Source: Spirochaetia bacterium (GTDB taxonomy: Bacteria > Spirochaetota > Leptospirae > Leptospirales > Leptonemataceae). Taken from it: a DNA stretch of 5,564 nucleotides. Every line of letters begins with the position of its first letter. The stretch's first letter is position 1. The notes under the pieces were generated by a model. That model was given only the letters and a program-made list of their open reading frames with translations. It did not search any database and was not told where the DNA came from. Both the position numbers and the translations under genes were made by a program. Positions 1 through 5,564 of the stretch are shown one piece after another. The DNA is taken from NCBI GenBank assembly GCA_016195395.1, contig JACPZR010000050.1:1-5564 (forward strand), given 5' to 3'.

Positions 1-204
1 CTCTGAGTCGAGGGCGTCGCTGATCCCCTGGGTTGCAGGGTCGGTCTCATCGAGCGTGACGGAGTACGTGGAGCCAAAGGCAAACCCCGTCAGGCGGTAG
101 GGATCAGGCGGCGGCCGGCATCCGGACACCGCTTCAAAGAACACCAGCACAAGAGCGAGGCAGAGCAGCCGGCCGGGCCTCCGCGCGGAGATTCGGGCGG
201 CCAA
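1..204 (-). CDS. apbE: FAD:protein FMN transferase (ApbE family) lipoprotein, N-terminal part; runs off the left edge
   Basis: ApbE enzymes sit on the outer face of the cytoplasmic membrane and transfer FMN from FAD to a Thr/Ser of target proteins such as NqrB, NqrC or RnfG. The 68 visible codons show an Arg-rich N-terminus, a hydrophobic stretch (about residues 13-26) and a clear lipobox V-S-G-C with the lipidated Cys at residue 29. A short Pro-rich tether follows, then GFAFGSTYSVTL (residues 40-51), which matches the family's first conserved block (usually G-x-x-M-G-T-x-Y-S-V). The rest of the enzyme, including the Mg/FAD-binding parts, lies outside the window. I chose the TTG at 204-202 because it gives a normal signal length; the GGGGGG run upstream is a poor ribosome site. 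An in-frame TTG at 300-298 overlaps the stop of the preceding gene as TTGA and would add 32 residues, which is unusual before a lipoprotein signal. No in-frame ATG exists. The family call rests on one motif plus the signal. No flavinylation target is visible nearby. Confidence 0.72.
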   Translation of the reverse strand, partial: MAARISARRPGRLLCLALVLVFFEAVSGCRPPPDPYRLTGFAFGSTYSVTLDETDPATQGISDALDSE

Positions 205-283
205 AGACGCGCGCGGGCCCCCCTGAATCCATCGCCGAGCCGGGACCCCCGGCGCCGGGACGTGCCGACCCGGGGCGCGGCTG

Positions 284-300
284 TTGATCCGGCGGATCAA
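284..300. repeat. Perfect 17-bp palindrome over the stop codon of the 764-residue gene
   Basis: TTGATCCGGCGGATCAA has two 8-base arms (284-291 and 293-300) around a single central base. It covers the TGA stop (299-297) of the large minus-strand gene and an alternative TTG start of the downstream apbE-like gene. In RNA it could fold as a 7-bp stem with a 3-base loop. No T-run follows on either strand, so it is not a standard intrinsic terminator. It could be an operator, a weak processing or attenuation hairpin, or chance. Confidence 0.5.
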
Positions 301-2591
301 GGTTTACGTTTGGCGAGGATCAAGCTCGATGCACCCGGACCAAAAGTATAACCGATGGTAAAGGGCAGGGCGCGTACACCCGTCTTCAGCACATAGATAT
401 GCCTCAAATCCGGCTGGTATTGTCCGGCAAAGAGCGGGATGGGCTGGATGTAATTTCCGTAGAACGTCATCCCCCAGACTTTCTGATCGAACATGCGCAG
501 GGGGATGCCCGTATCGTCTTGTAGAATCAGCTTGGATTCGTCATGAATGAAGGCGCGGATCAGGTTGAAGTTTCCCCAGTGCAGGAGGTACGATGCAGCC
601 TTGATGTACACACTCCGGTCGCCCATGGAGCGGATGTATTTCAGAAAATACGGTGTCTGCGCGATATGGGTATCGTCCACGTTGACCTGAAAGAACGTAG
701 CCGTACGCTGCCGGCCTGCCTTTTCAAAGTGAATCCGGATGCCCGGAATACCGGGAGTCTTCAGGCTCTTGCGCGATACGCGGCCCGGCACTTCGCGGTT
801 GGTCTTCGCAGCCGAGTCGTCCGCGATTTCTGAAAGATTTCCAGCGTTATCCACCCATACTTCACAGACGTCCGTTACCTTGTTTCCCGTGCGCGCAATG
901 AACACAAGAAGAAGAGGGGCCACGCCTTTGAAATCCGATGCGTAGAGATCCTGTTCCATCAGCTTCGTTTGGAAGAAGGTATAATTCACAATACTATGGA
1001 GCGCATGCTGGATACCCGCCAATCCGCGGCCCAGCTTTCCCGGATCAACAGCCAAGGGATTTGGGGGACGGCCCGGGTCTTCCAAGCCAAAAAGAACAAA
1101 GTCCTTCACATGCGGAAAAAATGACTGTGAGATCACCATGTCCGGTCCGCCGAAAGGATAGAAGAGCACGGGCGTACCCGGGTCTCCCAGTTCCTTCTCG
1201 GACCATGCGCGCATCTTGGACAGGTGCGATGTCTCAAAAGCGGCAAACATTCTGTCCATACTGGCGCGGTGCGCTGCAAATTCGTTGGTGTTCGTAATCG
1301 GCGCCAAGGGACTCGTGGCCGGGACGGGCATCCCGGCAAAGTAGTGAGCAACGTCGTCCCAGTCAGTGCCGGAGACCGGCGTAAACTTGCGCTTTTCGGA
1401 ACCCTGTTTTTTGGGTTCCTCCGGTTTCTGCTTATCTTGCTTGTTATCGAACGGCAGGTCGCGGATGTCGCGGCCTTCTTCCTTTGAAGAGGATTCGTCC
1501 GCGCGGCCCATGCCTTTTTTGTCAGAGTTCTTTTCAAGCTGCTCTTTTGCGGGAAGGTCGCGGCTTGCAATGGCATCGTGCGCGCGCACGTCCTTTCCGC
1601 GTACCCAGCCGCGTGCCCCTTCTGCGGAGCGCACTTTGATCCAGTTGGACACAACGCCTGCGGATGTGTGGAGGTTCCGACCGGTTTCTTCTATGTACAC
1701 TACCCGGTCGGCTTCCAACACTCCTGCAAGGGGAGCGTTATCTGAAGGCTCCGTATGAAGGCGGACAGGCTGGAGCGTGACGGCGGAACGGCCGAGCGCG
1801 CCCATTTTTTGGAGAACGTCGATCAGGAGGGGACGGTTGGTCTCATAGAGACCGGAAAATTCCAGGTGCACCAAGGCGGCACGGGCCCGCTCGCCGCCGG
1901 TATGGGCCGTGAGAAGAATTGCCTGCGATTGAACGGCTGCGTCTGTGGAACGCATGGCGGCAATTCCCTCTTCCAGGAAGAAAGCATCCGAGGGAAAGTA
2001 GGCGGCCGCAGCCAAAGCGGCTCCAGCCACAACCGGGTCTTTATCCGTGAATGCGCGGCGGATCCTTGCCTTTTCTGATTCCGCGAGAATCTTTCCCGCC
2101 ATGATCAAAGCGGCGGTCCTGACCCCCCTGTTTGAAGATACGATCCCTTCTTTTGCCATCGACAGGAGGTCGTCTCTGTCCTTGGGCACTGCAAGCTGCG
2201 ACGCATAACGATAGCAGAGACTCTTGTCGGCATCGCATTTTCCGCGGCGGTAGAGGTCCAGGATTACGCTCTGCGATGCATGGGTCATGTGGGCGCCCAG
2301 GCTTTCCAAGGCGCTCTTTCTGCAGGCGGCATCATCATTGACGACGGAGTACTCCAACGTGGAACGGACGGCATCCGAGCGCGGACATTGAGAAAGCGCA
2401 CGGAGCGCAAAAGCGCGTTCATCAGAGGAGCGCCCGTTGCGTGCCAGATCATTCAAGAGGGCGCAGTCTGCGGGGCTCTGCGCGCCATCTCCCGCGCCGG
2501 CGGTCTCAAGGGCCGCAGTGGGGTGCACGGCGAACGCTAAAAGAGAGAGTGGGAGTGTGAGCGCCAGGGCCCGGATCATGCGTGGAGTCAT
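297..2591 (-). CDS. Large exported protein with helical-repeat-like region, SH3-like domain and conserved C-terminal domain of unknown function
   Basis: I recognise the architecture but cannot assign a function. Residues 1-28 are a Sec-type signal peptide (MTPRMIRALAL, then a Leu/Ala/Phe-rich core, likely cleavage after T-A-A), so the protein is secreted to the periplasm or beyond; there is no lipobox. Residues about 40-265 are Ala/Leu-rich helices resembling HEAT-like repeats (for example ALRALSQCP, RTAALIMAGKIL, AALAAAAYFP). Residues about 269-338 resemble a bacterial SH3 domain, including LHTEPSDNAPLAGVL, NWIKVR and GARGWVRGKDV; such domains often bind cell wall or protein. Residues about 345-403 are a Lys/Glu/Asp-rich, probably disordered linker. 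Residues about 408-764 form a large domain with FYPFGGPDMV (477-486), FFPHVKDFVLFGLE (491-504), ILQDDTGIPLRMF (689-701) and IQPIPLFAGQYQPDL (715-729). I recall similar blocks in uncharacterised bacterial proteins but no named family. Start is the ATG at 2591; a second ATG four codons on is equally possible, and neither has a Shine-Dalgarno match. It lies 75 bases after the hydrolase gene and just before apbE. Confidence 0.88.
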   Translation of the reverse strand: MTPRMIRALALTLPLSLLAFAVHPTAALETAGAGDGAQSPADCALLNDLARNGRSSDERAFALRALSQCPRSDAVRSTLEYSVVNDDAACRKSALESLGAHMTHASQSVILDLYRRGKCDADKSLCYRYASQLAVPKDRDDLLSMAKEGIVSSNRGVRTAALIMAGKILAESEKARIRRAFTDKDPVVAGAALAAAAYFPSDAFFLEEGIAAMRSTDAAVQSQAILLTAHTGGERARAALVHLEFSGLYETNRPLLIDVLQKMGALGRSAVTLQPVRLHTEPSDNAPLAGVLEADRVVYIEETGRNLHTSAGVVSNWIKVRSAEGARGWVRGKDVRAHDAIASRDLPAKEQLEKNSDKKGMGRADESSSKEEGRDIRDLPFDNKQDKQKPEEPKKQGSEKRKFTPVSGTDWDDVAHYFAGMPVPATSPLAPITNTNEFAAHRASMDRMFAAFETSHLSKMRAWSEKELGDPGTPVLFYPFGGPDMVISQSFFPHVKDFVLFGLEDPGRPPNPLAVDPGKLGRGLAGIQHALHSIVNYTFFQTKLMEQDLYASDFKGVAPLLLVFIARTGNKVTDVCEVWVDNAGNLSEIADDSAAKTNREVPGRVSRKSLKTPGIPGIRIHFEKAGRQRTATFFQVNVDDTHIAQTPYFLKYIRSMGDRSVYIKAASYLLHWGNFNLIRAFIHDESKLILQDDTGIPLRMFDQKVWGMTFYGNYIQPIPLFAGQYQPDLRHIYVLKTGVRALPFTIGYTFGPGASSLILAKRKP

Positions 2592-2597
2592 CGCGCC

Positions 2598-2628
2598 GAT
2601 TGACGCACTTCGACGTGCTGCGTCAATC
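2598..2628. promoter_or_regulatory. Perfect 10-bp inverted repeat just upstream of the 764-residue gene
   Basis: GATTGACGCA (2598-2607) and TGCGTCAATC (2619-2628) are exact reverse complements separated by 11 bases. The repeat ends six bases before the ATG at 2591. It could be a repressor or activator operator, or a hairpin in the transcript that hides the translation start. There is no U-run on either side, so a Rho-independent terminator is unlikely. The role is inferred; only the symmetry is seen. Confidence 0.5.
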
Positions 2629-2647
2629 AGGAATATGGCCTGAACAT

Positions 2648-2666
2648 CCGGAATTGCGGAGTCCGG
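2648..2666 (-). other. Small hairpin directly after the hydrolase stop codon
   Basis: CCGGA (2648-2652) and TCCGG (2662-2666) pair around a 9-base loop and abut the TAA (2669-2667) of the hydrolase reading frame. The stem is only 5 bp and no T-tract follows on the minus strand, so at best this is a weak 3' end or processing hairpin. With the 10-bp repeat at 2598-2628 it fills most of the gap between the two genes. Confidence 0.25.
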
Positions 2667-3776
2667 TTATCTGCGCAGGACGAAGTTCTCCCCGCCGCTG
2701 TCCGCGCTCTTTCGGATGAAGAGCCGCTTCGATGTGTCCATTCCCAGGATGACCTGAAAGATATCCGTCATGATGGGCCGGCCGGCGTAATAGCCGTGCC
2801 CCAGTCCGCCGATCCCAAGGGCCGGTGAGTCCACTTCGTTTACGTTGATGACATCGATCCCGTCCACTTTCCCGCAGGAGCCAATGCGGCTGTTCTGGTT
2901 CACTCGTTCCGACGCTTTCAGCGCATTGTCGCCGGGCGAGCAGTACAGCGTCACCCGCTTGGCGGAGTGTCGGATATCCGCCGCTTTGGCGCGGAATTCA
3001 TCAGCGGGAAAATCGGGCGCATTCAATATCAGCTGGGAAATAACGCGTCCCCTTGCTTTGCCGACAGCCGCAATGGCAGGGAGCGTTATTTGATGTCACA
3101 TACTGTGCACAACTACGTGCAGTGTGGAACTCGAGTCTATGACCTGTTCCAAAAATGTTTGAAATGGAACGATTGTCTGCTTTGCATTTTCCTGGTTCTG
3201 CGTGTATGTGCGGTTGATCAGAAGCGAATCAAGCATACTTTCCCCGGCGCCAGCCGGCCATGTGAATAGAACGACGTTACCTTGGAACTTGGCATCATAG
3301 GCGATCTGTGCGGCGCGCATCACGGCCTCATGGAACCGCACGTTGAAACCATGGACAAAGAGCAGTGTGGGCCGCTTCTTATTAGAAGAAAGTTCCGTGT
3401 AGAATGCGTCGTTCGTGAGCGGCGTATGGGATGCAGCGACAAAGTATCGATCCGCGTCCATGTCCTTGTCCGTTTCATCGATCGCGCCCACAGAGTGGTA
3501 GGAAGGCACGCTGACGCTGCACGCGCCAAATCGGACTTCACGGTCTAGGTCCACCGTGAACTGCTGGTCCGTGCAGGTTCCCCCGGGGCCGGGCCGCCGG
3601 TTGGTGGCATACAATACTTTGACGGGCCGGGTCTGGTCAAAGGAGTCGGCTATCTGTTCGTTGAGTTCCGCGCCTATGTCTACGGGATACAGTGACCGGG
3701 CGATCGACTTGCAGGAAAAAAATAGGGTTGCGCCGACAATTATCGTCAAATATGGAAACAGTCGCGGCTTGTTCAC
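2667..3776 (-). pseudogene. DUF900-type alpha/beta-hydrolase lipoprotein, interrupted by an in-frame TGA after the nucleophile Ser
   Basis: The frame is 369 codons plus a terminal TAA, with one internal TGA at codon 227 (3098-3096). The first part (226 residues) has a lipoprotein-like signal with relaxed lipobox F-F-S-C (Cys22), then KVLYATNRRPGPGG (53-66), typical of the family's Y-A-T-N-R start, LLFVHGFNVRFHEAV (138-152) with the oxyanion-region H-G-F-N, FTWPAGA (171-177), and the nucleophile strand VVVHSM ending at Ser225-Met226. The next codon should be the invariant Gly of H-S-M-G, but is TGA, one base from GGA. The same frame then stays open for 142 codons and carries ILNAPDFPADEF, VTLYCSPGDNAL (likely catalytic Asp283) and LGHGYY (likely catalytic His327). 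All triad residues therefore survive, split across the stop. Family members are uncharacterised predicted serine hydrolases. The start is a GTG at 3776 without a Shine-Dalgarno. A TTG at 3026 could formally restart the second part, but no ribosome site precedes it. This could be a recent nonsense mutation, a sequence error, or readthrough. Confidence 0.85.
3096..3098 (-). other. Premature TGA in place of the conserved nucleophile-elbow glycine codon
   Basis: The minus strand reads ATG TGA CAT, so the hydrolase frame gives H-S-M-stop-H-Q-I. No base is gained or lost: both sides are in one frame, so this is a substitution and not a frameshift. A single GGA to TGA change explains it. The following base is C, a context known to make UGA leaky. 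Confidence 0.85.
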
Positions 3777-3781
3777 AAAAC

Positions 3782-3810
3782 AATGCTGGCGCGCCCGCTG
3801 TGTTTGTCAA
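3782..3810 (-). promoter_or_regulatory. Possible promoter for the hydrolase-led minus-strand unit
   Basis: On the minus strand a perfect -35 consensus TTGACA (3810-3805) is followed, after 17 bases, by AGCATT (3787-3782), a poor -10 match. Transcription would begin close to the GTG at 3776, giving little or no leader, which would fit the missing Shine-Dalgarno. The -35 overlaps the ribosome site of the divergent plus-strand gene. Only the -35 is convincing. Confidence 0.3.
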
Positions 3811-3820
3811 GAGGTGAGCA

Positions 3821-4672
3821 ATGTCGACAGTGTCTTATTTGATTGAGGTGGAGGATCCCGCATCATTGGAGCGCGGGATTGTGGTGCGGCGCGTAACCAC
3901 GGGGAAAATCCACCAAGGGATGTCCGGGGGCCTTTCGGAGGACGGAAACGGGCTCATCCTCGTAGACGTGATCGACCTTGAGGCGCGGGCGTACCTTACG
4001 GCGGGAGGCGTCGTGCGCTTTCAACCGGGGGAACGTTTCTACCGTCATGCCTTCAGTTTTCGTGACAGCCCGGTCGCAGACGCGGCCCTTGCTGTTGTCA
4101 CCGAGTGGGTGCTCTTCCGTGATTCACCCGGCCTCCAAGCGGAGATCCTGGAATTTGTGAAGAATTGTTTTTCTCCGGAGCACATCCTCGACCTGAAGAA
4201 GACCGACGCGCTGCCGGTGCTCTTTGTCCCCATCCAGCAGCGGTTCAAGATCGGCCGATTCACAGAGAAGATCGACTACGACGCCGTGCGCCGGGACCGC
4301 TTTCGCCAGCAGCTGGATGCCATGGGCGACGGTAAGCACATGACGTATGTTGCCTTTATCCCGAACGACACCAACCATGAGCCTTTATTCTACTCGTTTG
4401 GAACCAAGCCGCACCAGGAAACGACGGTCAACCTGCGGCGGGAAGAGTTTGGTTTTCGCCCCATGATTGGCGGGCACATCAAGGCGGTCGTTGACAACGA
4501 CGGGAAGCGTCGCTTCATTGTCGATGCGGGTTCAAACTACCTGGGAGTAGGCCAGCAGACACCGCTCTCTGTGGCGGAGAACGTTGTGGCCGGCTTGAAG
4601 CTCGTGTATCCGGAATTTGAGTTCATCCCGGTGCCCGGCCGTGACGCTTTCGGCATTCAGCAGAGCTATTAA
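3821..4672 (+). CDS. Conserved-looking hypothetical cytoplasmic protein, 283 residues
   Basis: I do not recognise a named family. The start is well set: ATG at 3821 with AAGAGGTGA at 3809-3817 as ribosome site. There is no signal peptide or membrane segment, so the protein should be cytoplasmic. Residues 1-80 look like mixed beta strands (VSYLIEVEDP, GLILVDVIDLEARAYL). Residues about 82-165 are mainly helical and charged, with LPVLFVPIQQRFKIGRF (131-147) in the middle. The C-terminal part has the blocks most like a conserved core: GFRPMIGGHIKAVV (211-224), RRFIVDAGSNYLGVG (230-244), TPLSVAENVV (247-256) and a Phe-Gly-Ile-Gln-Gln-Ser-Tyr end. The Gly-Gly-His and Asp-Ala-Gly-Ser-Asn groups could be ligand or metal contacts, but this is speculation. 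It leads a plus-strand unit and ends 15 bases before the next possible start. It is a real gene by length, ribosome site and well-composed protein; function unknown. Confidence 0.88.
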   Translation: MSTVSYLIEVEDPASLERGIVVRRVTTGKIHQGMSGGLSEDGNGLILVDVIDLEARAYLTAGGVVRFQPGERFYRHAFSFRDSPVADAALAVVTEWVLFRDSPGLQAEILEFVKNCFSPEHILDLKKTDALPVLFVPIQQRFKIGRFTEKIDYDAVRRDRFRQQLDAMGDGKHMTYVAFIPNDTNHEPLFYSFGTKPHQETTVNLRREEFGFRPMIGGHIKAVVDNDGKRRFIVDAGSNYLGVGQQTPLSVAENVVAGLKLVYPEFEFIPVPGRDAFGIQQSY

Positions 4673-4687
4673 TTCGCGCAAAAGTAC

Positions 4688-5479
4688 GTGCGCTTTTCCG
4701 GCCGTTCCGGGAAGTCTGCCCCCGTGCCGGATATCACTACGTCCTATTCCCTGTTCTTCTTTTTGTTCGGCAGCGTAGTCCTCTTTGCCTTTGCCACCCA
4801 GGCGATTACGGGCTTTGGCGGAACCGTCATCGCAGTCACTTTGGGGGCGCACATGTTCTCTCTGGACTCCATCATCCCGGTGATGGTGGCGCTCAACGTT
4901 CCCCTCTGCATCTACTTTATCTGGATTGGACGCGCGCAGGTGGACTGGCGGCTGGTCTTTCGCGGTATCCTTCTCTGGATGACGCCTGGAATTTTGGTTG
5001 GGGCCTTGGTCATGCGTTATCTCCCGTCACAGGGCGCGCGCCCTCTGTTTGGGGCGATCATTCTGCTCTTCGCGGTGAGGGAACTCTGGCGTCTCTACTC
5101 CGGCGCCGTTTCCGCGCCCGGTATGCCCGCCTGGCTCTTTCACGCGGTGGTTTTCACATCGGGGATCACGCACGGAATGTACGCATCCGGCGGACCGCTT
5201 CTAGTGTATGCAGCCAGCCGGTCGAACCTTACAAAGGGCGCGTTCCGAAGCACGCTGATGATGGTGTGGCTTGTTACAAACGGGATACTGATAGGAATGT
5301 TCGCGTATCAGGGGCGGTGGACGGAAAACACGGGCTGGACGTCGCTTGCGCTCTTCCCGGTAGTCCCTCTGGGGATTGTCATAGGCGAGTGGCTCCATCA
5401 CAGAATTTCCATCCGGGGTTTTTGGATCCTTGTGCAGTCCGTGCTCTTGATTGCGGGGGCGGCATTTTTTGTTCACTAG
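4688..5479 (+). CDS. TauE/SafE-family membrane protein (probable sulfite/organosulfonate or other anion exporter)
   Basis: Members of this family are inner-membrane carriers proposed to export sulfite, sulfoacetate or related small anions; substrate cannot be read from sequence. The 263-residue protein is strongly hydrophobic with about eight membrane segments (roughly 21-40, 43-58, 61-80, 92-112, 117-136, 148-170, 188-207, 215-262 containing two). The two-fold pseudo-repeat typical of the family is visible: QAITGFGGTVIAV (38-50) in the first half and THGMYASGGPLLVYAA (161-176) in the second, each with the Gly-rich loop at the start of a half. Length is normal. The start is uncertain: GTG at 4688 has no clear ribosome site, while GTG at 4724 follows GGGAAG by nine bases and removes 12 polar residues (product 251 residues). 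I list the longer form. It follows the hypothetical gene closely, and the ribosome site of the next gene overlaps its TAG stop, so co-transcription is likely. Confidence 0.85.
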   Translation: MRFSGRSGKSAPVPDITTSYSLFFFLFGSVVLFAFATQAITGFGGTVIAVTLGAHMFSLDSIIPVMVALNVPLCIYFIWIGRAQVDWRLVFRGILLWMTPGILVGALVMRYLPSQGARPLFGAIILLFAVRELWRLYSGAVSAPGMPAWLFHAVVFTSGITHGMYASGGPLLVYAASRSNLTKGAFRSTLMMVWLVTNGILIGMFAYQGRWTENTGWTSLALFPVVPLGIVIGEWLHHRISIRGFWILVQSVLLIAGAAFFVH

Positions 5480-5488
5480 GAATCATAT

Positions 5489-5564
5489 ATGAAGGGAAAA
5501 CAGAAAATTGCAGTCACCGGCGCGTCCGGCTACATAGGCTCTCTCGTCACAAAGCGACTGGGGA
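5489..5564 (+). CDS. NAD-dependent epimerase/dehydratase (extended SDR), N-terminal fragment; runs off the right edge
   Basis: Only 25 codons are visible: MKGKQKIAVTGASGYIGSLV, then TKRLG. This is the first beta strand and the dinucleotide-binding loop of a Rossmann fold; G-A-S-G-Y-I-G fits the T-G-x-x-G-x-x-G motif of extended short-chain dehydrogenases, which include sugar epimerases, dehydratases and reductases. The exact reaction cannot be told from this fragment. The ATG at 5489 has AGGA (5478-5481) seven bases before it, overlapping the TAG stop of the exporter gene. This spacing points to one operon and translational coupling. Confidence 0.82.
   Translation, partial: MKGKQKIAVTGASGYIGSLVTKRLG

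Noticed and set aside
938..1297. Plus-strand open frame opposite the large exported gene.
   Set aside because: It lies antisense to a well-supported protein, has low-complexity Arg/Pro/Ser-rich composition, and shows no motif or ribosome site.
297..2591. The 764-residue protein as the flavinylation target of the neighbouring ApbE.
   Set aside because: I find no FMN-attachment motif of the D-x-x-T/S-G-A-T type in it.
3096..3098. UGA read as glycine under an alternative genetic code (as in Gracilibacteria/SR1).
   Set aside because: The replaced residue is indeed Gly, but the large gene ends at a TGA (299-297), beyond which its frame loses protein-like character. Glycine is otherwise written GGN throughout, and the GC content is unlike those lineages.
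3096..3098. UGA as selenocysteine.
   Set aside because: The position is an invariant Gly in the nucleophile elbow, not a redox Cys site, and I see no convincing SECIS-like stem-loop just downstream.
3728..3756. Plus-strand promoter TTGCGC - 17 bases - TATGGA for the 283-residue gene.
   Set aside because: Each hexamer matches its consensus at only three positions, and the site lies inside the hydrolase coding region.
4676..4693. Short inverted repeat GCGCA / TGCGC around the GTG at 4688.
   Set aside because: Arms are only 5 bases and GC-rich; easily chance.

Overview
The window looks like a chromosomal segment of a Gram-negative-type (diderm) bacterium with moderately high GC. Two of the predicted products are lipoproteins and a third has a Sec signal peptide. 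Several starts look like TTG or GTG, and Shine-Dalgarno signals are strong only for some genes. The relaxed lipobox (Phe-Phe-Ser-Cys) of one gene, and a large SH3-containing exported protein whose C-terminal region I loosely associate with spirochaetes and similar bacteria, would fit a Leptospirales-like organism. That is only a weak guess. I see no mobile element, CRISPR array, tRNA or rRNA.

Layout. The left two thirds (1-3776) is read on the minus strand, in transcription order: (1) a DUF900-type alpha/beta-hydrolase lipoprotein gene (3776 to 2667) broken by one in-frame TGA directly after its nucleophile serine; (2) a 764-residue exported protein (2591 to 297) with an N-terminal helical-repeat-like region, an SH3-like domain, a charged linker and a large conserved-looking C-terminal domain of unknown function; (3) the first 68 or so codons of an ApbE-type FAD:protein FMN transferase lipoprotein, which runs off the left edge. 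The right third (3821-5564) is read on the plus strand: an unrecognised 283-residue cytoplasmic protein, a TauE/SafE-family membrane exporter, and the first 25 codons of an NAD-dependent epimerase/dehydratase. The two transcription units diverge from a gap of only 44 bases (3777-3820).

How the genes work together is not evident. The three minus-strand products all act outside the cytoplasm (two anchored as lipoproteins, one secreted), so they may share an envelope role, but no known pathway links them. The plus-strand genes are closely spaced and probably co-transcribed, also without an obvious shared pathway. The most notable observations are the stop codon in place of the invariant glycine in the hydrolase, a perfect 10-bp inverted repeat just upstream of the 764-residue gene, a perfect 17-bp palindrome covering that gene's stop codon, and two proteins of unknown function with apparently well-conserved blocks.
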